16,063 nucleotides of DNA from Pseudomonadota bacterium (GTDB lineage Bacteria; Pseudomonadota; Alphaproteobacteria; Acetobacterales; Acetobacteraceae): NCBI GenBank assembly GCA_021845555.1, contig JAJZVS010000031.1, positions 1 to 16,063 of the forward strand, given 5' to 3'. The notes under the pieces were generated by a model. The model was given only the letters and a program-made list of their open reading frames with translations, searched no databases and was not told where the DNA came from. This document shows positions 1 to 8,454 of the stretch, piece after piece. Numbering within the stretch: position 1 is the stretch's first letter; each line of letters starts with the position of its first letter. Position numbers and translations under genes: made by a program.

Positions 1-1171
1 CAGCCTGGCGCTTGCGCTGCTCGCGGCTGCCTGGGCGCACGCGCGTGGCGGCGCGGTGCTGGGGCTGATCGTCGATCACGGGCTGCGCGCGGCGGCCGCG
101 CGAGAATCGGCGGACGCGGCGAATTACTTGGAAACGCAGGGAATTCCCGCCCGCATCCTGCGCCTTGAGCACTTGGCGCCCGGGCCAGGCGTCGCCGCGC
201 GGGCGCGCATGGCGCGCTATGCGGCGCTCGCTGGCGCCTGTCGGGACGCGGGGATCGTGCATCTGCTGCTCGGCCACCACGCCGCCGACCAGGCGGAAAC
301 GGTGCTGCTGCGCGCCCTGTCGGCCAGCGGCCCGGCGGGGCTGGCCGGGATGGCGGCGCTGAGCGAGGCCGGCGGGCTGCGGCTGCTGCGCCCGCTGCTC
401 GGCCTCGCGCCGGTGCGGCTGCGCGCGCTGCTGGTTTCCCGCGGCCTGGGCTGGGCCGAGGACCCGTCCAACACCGACCCGCGCGCGACCCGTGCGCGGC
501 TGCGCCACTTGCGCGCCGATCGCGCCGGGGACGGCCCGGCCACCCTGGCGCTGTGCGCCGCCGCCCGATCCGCCGGGGCGGCGCGCGCGGCGGCGGAAGC
601 GGAGATCGCCTCGCTGCTGGCCGCCCGTGCCGAGTTCCGCCCGGAGGGATTCGCCCTGCTCGATCCCGCGCCGCTGCCGCCGGCGGCGCTGGGGGCGCTG
701 CTGCGCGCGATCGCGGGGGCTGCCCAGATGCCGGCGCGGGCCGGGCTGGCGGTCCTCGCGGCGGCGCCGCGGCCGGCGACGCTGGGCGGGGCGCGGCTGA
801 TGCCCGCCGGCCGTCTTGGCCCGGGAATGTTGCTGGTGCTGCGGGAGGCGGCGCGCATGGCACCGCCGGTTCCGGCCCGTCCCGGCGCGCTCTGGGACGG
901 GCGTTTCCGGCTGACGTGCGGGGCGGATCCAGGCTCGGAGCCGCTGGCCGGCGCCCAGCTCGGCGCGCTCGGCGCCGCGGCGGCGGGGGGGCTGCGCGGG
1001 CGATCGGACCTGCCGGCGGCGGTGCTGGAGACCCTGCCGGCGCTCTGGCGCGACGGGACGTTGCTGGCGGCGCCCGCGGTCGCCTATGATCCCGGCGGGG
1101 TGGCCGCGGGCCTGCGCCTGCTGTTCGCCCCCCGGCACCCCGCGGCAGGCGCGCCGTTCGTGGCCGGCTGA
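1..1171 (+). CDS. tilS: tRNA(Ile)-lysidine synthase TilS, 5' end cut by window edge
   Basis: TilS ligates lysine to C34 of the CAU-anticodon tRNA-Ile in the cytoplasm, using ATP, so that it reads AUA. The reading frame is open from base 2, giving 389 visible residues. A GTG at 56 is internal, because conserved helix sequence lies upstream of it. The SGGxDS PP-loop is outside the window. Visible family marks, numbered from the first visible residue, are VDHGLR at 24-29, GHHAADQAET at 91-100 (the usual HxxDDQxET signature with its first Asp replaced by Ala), and the WAEDPSN...RLR segment that ends the catalytic domain. The C-terminal part is diverged and extremely Ala/Arg/Gly rich. The next gene is ftsH, 279 bp downstream. 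A tilS-ftsH order is common in alphaproteobacteria. The identity is firm. Activity cannot be judged without the missing N-terminus. Confidence 0.9.
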   Translation, partial: SLALALLAAAWAHARGGAVLGLIVDHGLRAAAARESADAANYLETQGIPARILRLEHLAPGPGVAARARMARYAALAGACRDAGIVHLLLGHHAADQAETVLLRALSASGPAGLAGMAALSEAGGLRLLRPLLGLAPVRLRALLVSRGLGWAEDPSNTDPRATRARLRHLRADRAGDGPATLALCAAARSAGAARAAAEAEIASLLAARAEFRPEGFALLDPAPLPPAALGALLRAIAGAAQMPARAGLAVLAAAPRPATLGGARLMPAGRLGPGMLLVLREAARMAPPVPARPGALWDGRFRLTCGADPGSEPLAGAQLGALGAAAAGGLRGRSDLPAAVLETLPALWRDGTLLAAPAVAYDPGGVAAGLRLLFAPRHPAAGAPFVAG

Positions 1172-1450
1172 GAGTGTGGGGGGAGAACGCCCGTCGGCTG
1201 CCGGGGCCGCGCGGAACGGCCGGGATCTTGAACCGGCGGTCCCGCACGGGTTCGATGGCTTCGCACGCGCCGAGCGCCGCCGTGGCCCGCGCAGAAAGCG
1301 GTAGGCCATGGGGATGCGTGCGCGCGCCGGGCTTCCTATGTTATCTGTCGCGCGGCGCCCTTGCCGCCGTCTCGACCGGGCGAGACCTTACCCTTTGCCT
1401 CGGCCACTGGACACCGACCACATGAGCACGAACGCCATGAGCATCGCCGC
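1172..1450 (+). other. tilS-ftsH intergenic region with a weak promoter candidate
   Basis: This 279-bp spacer contains no tRNA-like fold and no intrinsic terminator that I can defend. The only AT-rich patch, TATGTTATCT at 1337-1346, resembles a -10 element, or the CCTAT core of an alphaproteobacterial heat-shock (RpoH) -10 at 1335-1339. The bases where a -35 would lie (about 1314-1319) match neither a sigma-70 nor an RpoH -35. A heat-shock promoter would suit ftsH, but that is inference only. The last 29 bases hold a ten-codon reading frame, listed separately. Confidence 0.25.

Positions 1451-1454
<4 letters not shown>
1422..1454 (+). CDS. Possible 10-codon leader ORF overlapping the ftsH start
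   Basis: An ATG at 1422 opens a short frame, MSTNAMSIAA, whose TGA (1452-1454) overlaps the ftsH ATG (1451) in the ATGA arrangement used for translational coupling. The motif ATGAGC occurs three times, at 1422, 1437 and 1451. The first two are in the leader frame and the third is the ftsH start. No clear Shine-Dalgarno sequence precedes 1422, and none precedes 1451 either, so coupling could be how ftsH is initiated. It may equally be chance in a short region. Translation is not demonstrated. Confidence 0.25.
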
Positions 1455-3379
<1,925 letters not shown>

Positions 3380-3462
3380 GGGCGGGGCCGGCTCCGCGCC
3401 GGCCTACTCTCCGGTTGGGGCGTCTGGGTACGGGCGCACGCCGGAGGTTTCCCCCAATTGAC

Positions 3463-3498
3463 AGACCCGGCCTCCGTGCGGAGGCCGGGTCTTTCTTT
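3463..3498 (+). terminator. Intrinsic terminator after ftsH
   Basis: A perfect 13-bp stem (AGACCCGGCCTCC paired with its complement, 3463-3475 and 3480-3492) closes a 4-nt GTGC loop and is followed by TTCTTT. This is a textbook Rho-independent terminator for the plus strand, 83 bp past the ftsH stop. A second, smaller GC hairpin (7-bp arms at 3386-3392 and 3398-3404) sits just after the stop and lacks a T tract. The left side has no A tract, so there is no sign that it works on the minus strand for the convergent marR. Confidence 0.9.
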
Positions 3499-3605
3499 GC
3501 GGGCCCGCTGCGTCGTCTCCGTAACGATGGCAGGGTTCGTGTCACAGGAGGAGGCGGCCAGGTCCTGCCCGACGGTGTGCGAACGGCGGTCGCGGCTCGT
3601 CCGCC

Positions 3606-4076
3606 TCACCCTTTCCTGGTCCGTATCTCCTCACCCTGATCGAGGAGTTCCAGCAGCGCCGGGCGCATCCGTTTCAATTCCTCCAAATGACTGGTCGAGA
3701 GTTCCGCCAGATGCCGCTCGGCGGAGGCTGTGAGTTCCAGCTTCACGCGCCGCCGGTCGCCCGGGTCCGGTACCCGCACGACCAGCCCCGCCTCGACCAA
3801 TCGGTCCACCAGTTCGACCGCGCTGTGGTGCTGGACGCGCAGCCGTTCCGCCAGGTAGCCGATCGTCGGCGCCGCATCCTCCCGGACGCCCTTGATCGCC
3901 AGCAACGCCTGGTGCTGCCGCGCGGTCAGGCCCGCCCGCACCGCCGCCGTCTCGCTGAATTCCAGGAAGCAGCGGATCAGGTAGCGGAACTCCGACAGCA
4001 GCCGATAGTCGCGCGTTCCCAGCTTGACCGCCGATCCCGCGCGCATCCCCGCCTGGTTGGCCGGATCCGCTGTCAT
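3606..4076 (-). CDS. MarR-family transcriptional regulator
   Basis: This is a 156-residue winged-helix regulator of MarR type. It would bind DNA as a dimer and release it on binding a phenolic or other small ligand. Evidence includes the helix-turn-helix segment (about residues 72-95, IGYLAERLRVQHHSAVELVDRL), followed by the wing with the family signature DPGDRRRVKLELT (about 108-120). Flanking N- and C-terminal helices would form the dimer interface. The ATG is preceded by a strong GAGGAGG (4081-4087 on the minus strand), which supports this start. It is divergent from the ClC gene across 101 bp that holds a palindrome, so autoregulation and control of clc are likely but inferred. The ligand is unknown. 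It converges on the ftsH terminator. Confidence 0.9.
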   Translation of the reverse strand: MTADPANQAGMRAGSAVKLGTRDYRLLSEFRYLIRCFLEFSETAAVRAGLTARQHQALLAIKGVREDAAPTIGYLAERLRVQHHSAVELVDRLVEAGLVVRVPDPGDRRRVKLELTASAERHLAELSTSHLEELKRMRPALLELLDQGEEIRTRKG

Positions 4077-4101
4077 CGCCCCTCCTCGCCCGCCAACCGG
4101 C

Positions 4102-4137
4102 TTGCGGATAATATGTCGTGATGCGATATATAGGAAC
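4102..4137. promoter_or_regulatory. Divergent promoter region with candidate MarR operator
   Basis: An inverted repeat, ATATGTCG (4111-4118) and CGATATAT (4124-4131), has 7 of 8 positions matching across a 5-nt spacer, in otherwise GC-rich DNA. This fits a MarR operator in size and AT content. For the minus-strand marR, TATTAT (4113-4108) lies 17 nt from TTCCTA (4136-4131), and the palindrome overlaps the spacer. For the plus-strand clc, TTGCGG (4102-4107) could pair with GATATA or TATATA (4125-4132). One bound dimer would therefore cover both promoters. The promoter elements are weak matches and the assignment is inferred. Confidence 0.5.
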
Positions 4138-4177
4138 CCCCCGGCAAGAACGCGCCTCCCTCGAAGGAACCGAACAC

Positions 4178-6058
4178 GTGAAGATCACGCCACCACCCGA
4201 GCCGCAGGCCGGAACGGGCGTTGCCGGCCTGGATCATGGCACGGGCGCGGGTATCCACCATCTGGGCGATTTCACCACCAGCCCGCGGGTGTTGTTCGTC
4301 TCCGCCGTAGCCCTTGTCGTGGGCACGGGCGGGGTGATCTCCGGCGTTGTCCTGCTGAAGCTGATCCGACTGGTGACCAACCTGGCCTATTTCGGCACCT
4401 TCAGCCTTGCCGACCTGCCCCTCGGCCGGTCCCCGCTCGGCCTGTTCGCGGCCCTGGTGCCGGTCGCCGGCGCGTTGCTCATCGGCCTGATGGCCCGCTA
4501 CGGCAGCGAGAAGATCCGCGGCCACGGCATCCCGGAGGCGATCGAGGCCATCCTGCTGGGCCGCAGCCGGCTGGACCTGAAGGTCGCCATCCTGAAGCCG
4601 CTCTCCTCGGCGATCTCGATCGGCACCGGCGGTCCGTTCGGGGCCGAGGGGCCGATCATCATGACCGGCGGCGCCATCGGCTCTCTGATCGCGCAGTGCC
4701 TGCCGGTCAGCGACAATGAGCGGAAGACGCTGCTGGTCGCCGGCGCCGCCGCCGGCATGACCACGGTGTTCGGCACGCCGATGGCCGCCGTCATGCTCGC
4801 GGTCGAGTTGTTGCTGTTCGAGTGGACCCCCCGCAGCTTCGTTCCCGTCGCGATCGCGGCAATCACCGCCGAGGTGGAGCGCACCTGGCTCGGCATGCCG
4901 TCCCCGCTGTTTCCGTTCCTCGGCGGGATCGATATCACGCCGGCGACGACCGGATGCTGGGTTCTGATCGGGCTGCTGTCCGGATTGCTGTCCGGCGTGC
5001 TGACACGGCTGGTCTACGCCTGCGAGGATGGGTTCCTGAAGCTGCCGATCCACTGGATGTGGTGGCCCATGCTGGGTGGGCTGGTGGTGGGCATCGGCGG
5101 TCTGATCGACCCGCGCGCCCTGAGCGTCGGCTACGATAACATCGCGGTGATGCTGCGAGGCGGGATGCCGCCGGCGTCGGCGCTGCTCCTGCTGGCGGTG
5201 AAGGGGATCGTCTGGGCGGTCGCGCTCGGTTCGGGCACCTCCGGCGGCGTGCTGGCGCCGCTGCTCATCATCGGCGGCGGCATGGGGGCCGCGCTGGCGC
5301 ATGTGCTGCCGGCCGCAAGCCCGGGCTTCTGGGCCTTGCTGGCCATGGCGGCGACGATGGGCGGGACCATGCGCTCGCCGTTGACGGCGACCTTCTTTGC
5401 CGCCGAACTCACCGGCAACACGCATATCCTGCTGCCGCTGCTCGCGGCTTGCGTGACCGCGCATCTGGTGACTGTGCTGCTGATGCGCCGCTCGATTCTG
5501 ACCGAGAAGGTGGCGCGGCGCGGCCATCATCTTTCGCGCGAGTATCGCGTGGACCCGTTTGCGCTGACCCGTGCGCGCGACGTCATGACGACCGCGGTGC
5601 AGACGGTTCCCGACGGCATGACCCTGCACCAGATCGCCGCGTTCCTGACCGATCCCGGAACTTCGCACCCGAGCTTTCCCGTGATCGACGCCGACCGGCG
5701 CGTGCTTGGGATCGTCGATCCGCCGACTGTCCTTCGTTGGCGTCGGGCCGGGCAACACCGGCATGCCACGCTGCGTGCGCTGCTGGTCGGCAACCGGCCC
5801 GTCATTGCGCACCCCGACGACTATCTCGAAGCGATCGTCGCGCGGATGACGCGGGAAAATATGGCCCATATCGCCATCGTTACACCCGGCGATTCGCGTC
5901 TGGTCGGGTATATCGCCTGGCGCGATCTGATGAGCGTCCACACCCGCCTGCACACCGAGGAACGTGACCGCGTGGCGTTCTACCGTCTGCGCCAAGGCGG
6001 GATCGCCCAGGGCGGAAACGTCGGCGGGCGCGACTCACGCGCGCAAACGAAAGCCTAG
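4178..6058 (+). CDS. ClC-family chloride channel/transporter with CBS domain pair
   Basis: This 626-residue inner-membrane protein of the ClC family moves chloride, either as a channel or coupled to protons. The three anion-pathway motifs are visible: GHGIPE (115-120), GAEGP (155-159) with the gating glutamate E157, and GTSGGVLAP further on. The C-terminal part (about 466-590) is a CBS pair (ARDVMTTAV...) likely to sense nucleotides. The position aligned with the internal proton glutamate E203 of E. coli ClcA appears to be Leu (E210-L211), which raises the chance of a channel or altered coupling. I prefer the GTG at 4178: GAAGGA lies 9 nt upstream, and the alternative GTG/ATG at 4118/4121 falls inside the palindrome and promoter. 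The TAG stop lies inside the left arm of the 168-bp inverted-repeat element. Confidence 0.92.
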   Translation: MKITPPPEPQAGTGVAGLDHGTGAGIHHLGDFTTSPRVLFVSAVALVVGTGGVISGVVLLKLIRLVTNLAYFGTFSLADLPLGRSPLGLFAALVPVAGALLIGLMARYGSEKIRGHGIPEAIEAILLGRSRLDLKVAILKPLSSAISIGTGGPFGAEGPIIMTGGAIGSLIAQCLPVSDNERKTLLVAGAAAGMTTVFGTPMAAVMLAVELLLFEWTPRSFVPVAIAAITAEVERTWLGMPSPLFPFLGGIDITPATTGCWVLIGLLSGLLSGVLTRLVYACEDGFLKLPIHWMWWPMLGGLVVGIGGLIDPRALSVGYDNIAVMLRGGMPPASALLLLAVKGIVWAVALGSGTSGGVLAPLLIIGGGMGAALAHVLPAASPGFWALLAMAATMGGTMRSPLTATFFAAELTGNTHILLPLLAACVTAHLVTVLLMRRSILTEKVARRGHHLSREYRVDPFALTRARDVMTTAVQTVPDGMTLHQIAAFLTDPGTSHPSFPVIDADRRVLGIVDPPTVLRWRRAGQHRHATLRALLVGNRPVIAHPDDYLEAIVARMTRENMAHIAIVTPGDSRLVGYIAWRDLMSVHTRLHTEERDRVAFYRLRQGGIAQGGNVGGRDSRAQTKA

Positions 6059-6221
6059 CCCGTATTTCTCACAGGATCGCGGAGCGATGGCGATGGGATT
6101 TGTCGTGCCAGGGGTTTTGCGCGACGCCCCCGTACAGGGCGTATTGGCAAGGAACGCAAAGCCCCTGACGCAGCAAAGACCGAGCCAGCGCCCGCGCAGA
6201 CTGTGAGAAATACGGGCCAGG
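6054..6221. mobile_element. 168-bp MITE-like element with long terminal inverted repeats
   Basis: The ends at 6054-6074 and 6201-6221 are inverted repeats of 21 bp with one mismatch. The inner 16 bp, CCCGTATTTCTCACAG, is perfect, and weaker similarity extends to about 38 bp. Inside is a second inverted repeat, CAGGGGTTTTGCG (6109-6121) with CGCAAAGCCCCTG (6155-6167), paired throughout with one G-U. Inside that is an ACGCCC/GGGCGT hairpin (6124-6142). No transposase frame fits. The outermost CCTAG/CCTGG bases recall ends of IS1380-like elements, but the family is not established. I see no target-site duplication. Lying between convergent genes, the RNA fold could also end transcription from both sides. 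It may be a non-autonomous transposon, a repeat unit, or a terminator-like structure. Confidence 0.6.
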
Positions 6222-6253
6222 GCGGTCGGCGCCGGCTGCGCCCGCCCTTGCGG

Positions 6254-7450
6254 TCACACCCAGCGCAGGCTCGGCTTTCCCCCCAGCATATGCTGGCCGA
6301 TGGTTTCGAAATGTGCGCTGCGGCCCTGCACCTGCTGCGATACCGCGTTCATGTCGCGGAACTTATGCTCGAACGGTTGCGCGTCCATGATCGCGGTGGC
6401 GCCGGCTTCGTGCCACAGCGCGTTCACCACCTCGCGCGCCTGGCCGATGGCGAAGGTTGACGCCTGGCGGATGTCCATCTTCTGTTGCAACGAGGTGCGG
6501 CCGTTCGCCGCCGCGCCGTCCTCGGCGTCGCGCAGCACCTGGATCAGCCAGCAGCGCGCGGCGCGGAGCTTGGCGTCCGACAGTCCGATCAGCCCCTGGA
6601 TCACCGGGTTGTCCTTCATCGTCGTCGCGGTCAGGGCCGGCGTCTTGGCGCCGGCCAGCCGCACGAACGCCTCCAGCATGCCGCGCGCGACGCCGAGTCC
6701 GACCGCGCCGAAGCCGGCCGCGTACATGTTGGCGGTGGTGAAGCGATAGAGCAGCCCGTCGTTCCGCCGCTCCTCCTCCCGGTCGCGCGTGACCGAGTAT
6801 TCGTCGGCCACGAACATGTCTTCCACCGCATAGGTATCCGATCCGGTGCCACGCAGGCCCAGCACCTGCCAGTTGTCGGTGATCGTTGCCGCTTGCTTCG
6901 GGAACAGCATGCTGCGCTCGAACGGGGTGCCGTCCTGGTGGCGGATCGGGGTGCCGTCCGATTCGAACGTCGGGCAGTGCATGCCGAGCCAGGTGGCGTG
7001 CCGGCTGCCGGAGGCGAAGTGCGAGGTGCCGGTCACGCGCCAGCCGCCCGGCACCTTCACTGCCCTGGTCTTGCCCTGGCCCCAGGCCAGCACGTCGCGC
7101 GGGCCGCCGAAGATGCGGGCGGCGACCTCCGGTTCCAGATAGGCGGCGGTCATCGAGCAGCCGGAGCCCTGGTTCATGCACCAGGCGGTGCTGGCGTCGC
7201 CCATGGCGATCGCCTCCACCGCCTGGATGTAGGTGGCGGGGTCGAGTTCCTCGCCGCCGAAGGCGCGCGGTAGCAGCAGGCGGAACAGGCGGTTCGCGTG
7301 CATCGCGTCCACCACGTCGGGCGGCAGTTCGCGCGCCGCGTCGATGCGCGGGCCGGCCGCGTTCAGCAGCGGAATGAGCGAGCGGGCGCGGGCAACCGGA
7401 TCGGCCGCCGCGGTCGCTTGGGTGGGCATCGATCCTGCGGCTGCATCCAT
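6254..7450 (-). CDS. Acyl-CoA-dehydrogenase-fold flavoenzyme, probable flavin-dependent monooxygenase/oxidase
   Basis: This 398-residue protein has the acyl-CoA dehydrogenase fold. It shows the N-terminal helical domain (about 20-115, with GDASTAW at 84-90), a middle beta domain (GGWRVTGTSHFASGS at 135-149, LRGTGSDTY at 199-207), and a C-terminal four-helix domain ending in an HFETIGQHMLGG segment. The LRGTGS turn and C-terminal histidines are closer to the two-component group (HsaA, DszC, HpaB C2-type), which uses reduced flavin from a separate reductase, than to true acyl-CoA dehydrogenases. No reductase is in the window and the substrate cannot be named. The ATG has GGAGG 10 nt upstream. 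The gene lies 81 bp downstream of the tad trio on the same strand, separated by a GC hairpin. Fold is certain, reaction is not. Confidence 0.8.
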   Translation of the reverse strand: MDAAAGSMPTQATAAADPVARARSLIPLLNAAGPRIDAARELPPDVVDAMHANRLFRLLLPRAFGGEELDPATYIQAVEAIAMGDASTAWCMNQGSGCSMTAAYLEPEVAARIFGGPRDVLAWGQGKTRAVKVPGGWRVTGTSHFASGSRHATWLGMHCPTFESDGTPIRHQDGTPFERSMLFPKQAATITDNWQVLGLRGTGSDTYAVEDMFVADEYSVTRDREEERRNDGLLYRFTTANMYAAGFGAVGLGVARGMLEAFVRLAGAKTPALTATTMKDNPVIQGLIGLSDAKLRAARCWLIQVLRDAEDGAAANGRTSLQQKMDIRQASTFAIGQAREVVNALWHEAGATAIMDAQPFEHKFRDMNAVSQQVQGRSAHFETIGQHMLGGKPSLRWV

Positions 7451-7490
7451 GGAACCACATCCTCCGGTTTCTTTGGCTCGACGCTACACC

Positions 7491-7516
7491 GCCCGGCGGG
7501 GCGAGAGAAGCCGGGC
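7491..7516 (-). terminator. GC hairpin between tad trio and flavoenzyme gene
   Basis: Perfect 7-bp arms (GCCCGGC at 7491-7497 and its complement at 7510-7516) enclose a 12-nt loop in the 81-bp gap after the last tadE-like gene. No T tract follows on the minus strand, so it is at best a weak or factor-assisted terminator. Confidence 0.25.
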
Positions 7517-7531
7517 CGGAGGAGCGGAGGA

Positions 7532-7975
7532 TCAGTTCTGTACCGTGACGGTTCCGCTGCTGGCCAGGGTGACGGCGGGAAACAGCGTCCCCAGCGTCGC
7601 GGGCGCCCAGGCATAGGTCGCGGTGATCGCGACCGCGTTGCCCGGCGCATAGCTCGGCACGAAGCTGACGGTAGCGGCCACCGAAGCGCCGGCGCTGCCC
7701 AGCAGAGCCTCCGCCTCGGTCGTGACCACGCCCGCGATCGTAGTGGCGGAGGCGGTGGCGCTGTGCACGGCGGCGTAGCGCAGCGCCCGATCCACCGCGA
7801 AATCGAGCGTCCGCTGCGCCGCCACCAGCGCATAGAGTTCGAAGATCGCCAGGAACGCCAGCATCAGTACCGGCAGGGTCAGCGCGAACTCCACCGCCAC
7901 GCTGCCACGCCGATCTCCCAGGCGCCGATCTCCCAGGCGCCGGTCCCGCCCGATCGGCGGCAACGCCCGGCTCAT
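7532..7975 (-). CDS. TadE-like pilus assembly protein (second copy)
   Basis: This 147-residue TadE-like pseudopilin has a basic N-terminus, a processing-like site RRG|SVAVEF (cleavage after G24 would place E29 at +5), one hydrophobic helix (about 30-53), and a small extracytoplasmic domain. Family knowledge: TadE and TadF are cleaved by the TadV/CpaA-type peptidase and support Flp pilus biogenesis. The ATG at 7975 is used because it overlaps the TGA of the preceding tadE-like gene (ATGA), and the hydrophobic segment lies where the family expects it. There is no separate Shine-Dalgarno, so translation probably depends on coupling. A 15-bp tandem duplication encodes a repeated RRLGD just before the cleavage site. 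Confidence 0.85.
   Translation of the reverse strand: MSRALPPIGRDRRLGDRRLGDRRGSVAVEFALTLPVLMLAFLAIFELYALVAAQRTLDFAVDRALRYAAVHSATASATTIAGVVTTEAEALLGSAGASVAATVSFVPSYAPGNAVAITATYAWAPATLGTLFPAVTLASSGTVTVQN
7908..7937. repeat. 15-bp tandem repeat inside tadE-like gene
   Basis: Two exact copies of CGCCGATCTCCCAGG (7908-7922 and 7923-7937) are followed by a diverged partial third copy. They encode the repeated RRLGD in the basic segment ahead of the TadE helix. The unit is a multiple of three, so changes in copy number would keep the frame. Confidence 0.85.
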
Positions 7976-8454
7976 TGGGTCCGCACCGTGCTGGTGGCGG
8001 CGAGCGTGAGCGGGGAGGCGACGCCCGGCAGCGGAAACGGCAGCACCATCGGCGCGGTGGCGGTGAGCGTGAGCCACACACCCAGCACCTCCCCGCTCGG
8101 GCAGCTGTCGGTGCAGGCAACGGCGGTGCCGCTCGCGCGCGTGCCGGTGGGGGCGAGGCAGTAGCACGCCGTGCCGGCGGAGGCGGTGAGCGCCGGGGTG
8201 CCGCCGCCGTATCCCGCGACCGCCGCTTGCGCGACCGCGGTGGTGGCCGCGCCGCTGGTCCCCCAGGCGTAGAACAGCCCGGCCTGCACCGCCCGATCCA
8301 GCCGCACCCGCGTGGTCAGTGCCGTGCCGAGATCGAACAGGCCGAGCAGCAGCGGCAACAGCACCAGCGCCAGTGCCAGCGCCGCCTCCACCGAGGCGAC
8401 CGCGCGCCGGTCCGCGCCCAGGCCCGCCGCCGGGCAGGTTGCCTGCGCGCTCAT
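7972..8454 (-). CDS. TadE-like pilus assembly protein (first copy)
   Basis: This 160-residue TadE-like protein has the sequence RRAVASVEAALALA, with the family glutamate at E23 and Ala rather than Gly before the likely cleavage site (A18). A hydrophobic helix spans about 24-45, and an extracytoplasmic domain carries four cysteines (C97, C99, C114, C118) in a CxC...CxxxC arrangement that could form two disulfides. Its ATG (8454-8452) overlaps the tadG stop, and its own TGA (7974-7972) overlaps the next tadE start. All three genes are therefore coupled by 4-nt overlaps and need fixed relative output. It is probably a minor pilin or pseudopilin. Its exact role in the Tad apparatus is inferred. 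Confidence 0.82.
   Translation of the reverse strand: MSAQATCPAAGLGADRRAVASVEAALALALVLLPLLLGLFDLGTALTTRVRLDRAVQAGLFYAWGTSGAATTAVAQAAVAGYGGGTPALTASAGTACYCLAPTGTRASGTAVACTDSCPSGEVLGVWLTLTATAPMVLPFPLPGVASPLTLAATSTVRTQ

Noticed and set aside
1225..1270. GGTTCGAT-like T-loop and CTTGAA in the tilS-ftsH gap
   Set aside because: No acceptor or anticodon stem can be built around the tRNA-like loop, and the CTTGAA has no RpoH -10 partner at suitable spacing.
3409..3457. Pseudoknot-like pairing CTCCGG/CCGGAG interleaved with TTGGGG/CCCCAA after ftsH
   Set aside because: Six-base pairings this close are expected by chance in GC-rich DNA, the 20-nt middle loop is not typical, and the terminator just downstream explains the region.
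3458..3463. Perfect TTGACA -35 hexamer after ftsH
   Set aside because: No -10 element lies 16-18 nt downstream. That DNA is the GC-rich terminator stem and no gene follows on the plus strand.
4118..4177. Upstream GTG/ATG start for the ClC gene at 4118/4121
   Set aside because: It would start translation within the palindrome and predicted promoter, whereas the GTG at 4178 has GAAGGA at good spacing.
4073..5995. 640-residue open frame antisense to the ClC gene
   Set aside because: Low-complexity Arg/Gln/His/Gly composition and full overlap with an unambiguous ClC gene mark it as a composition artefact.
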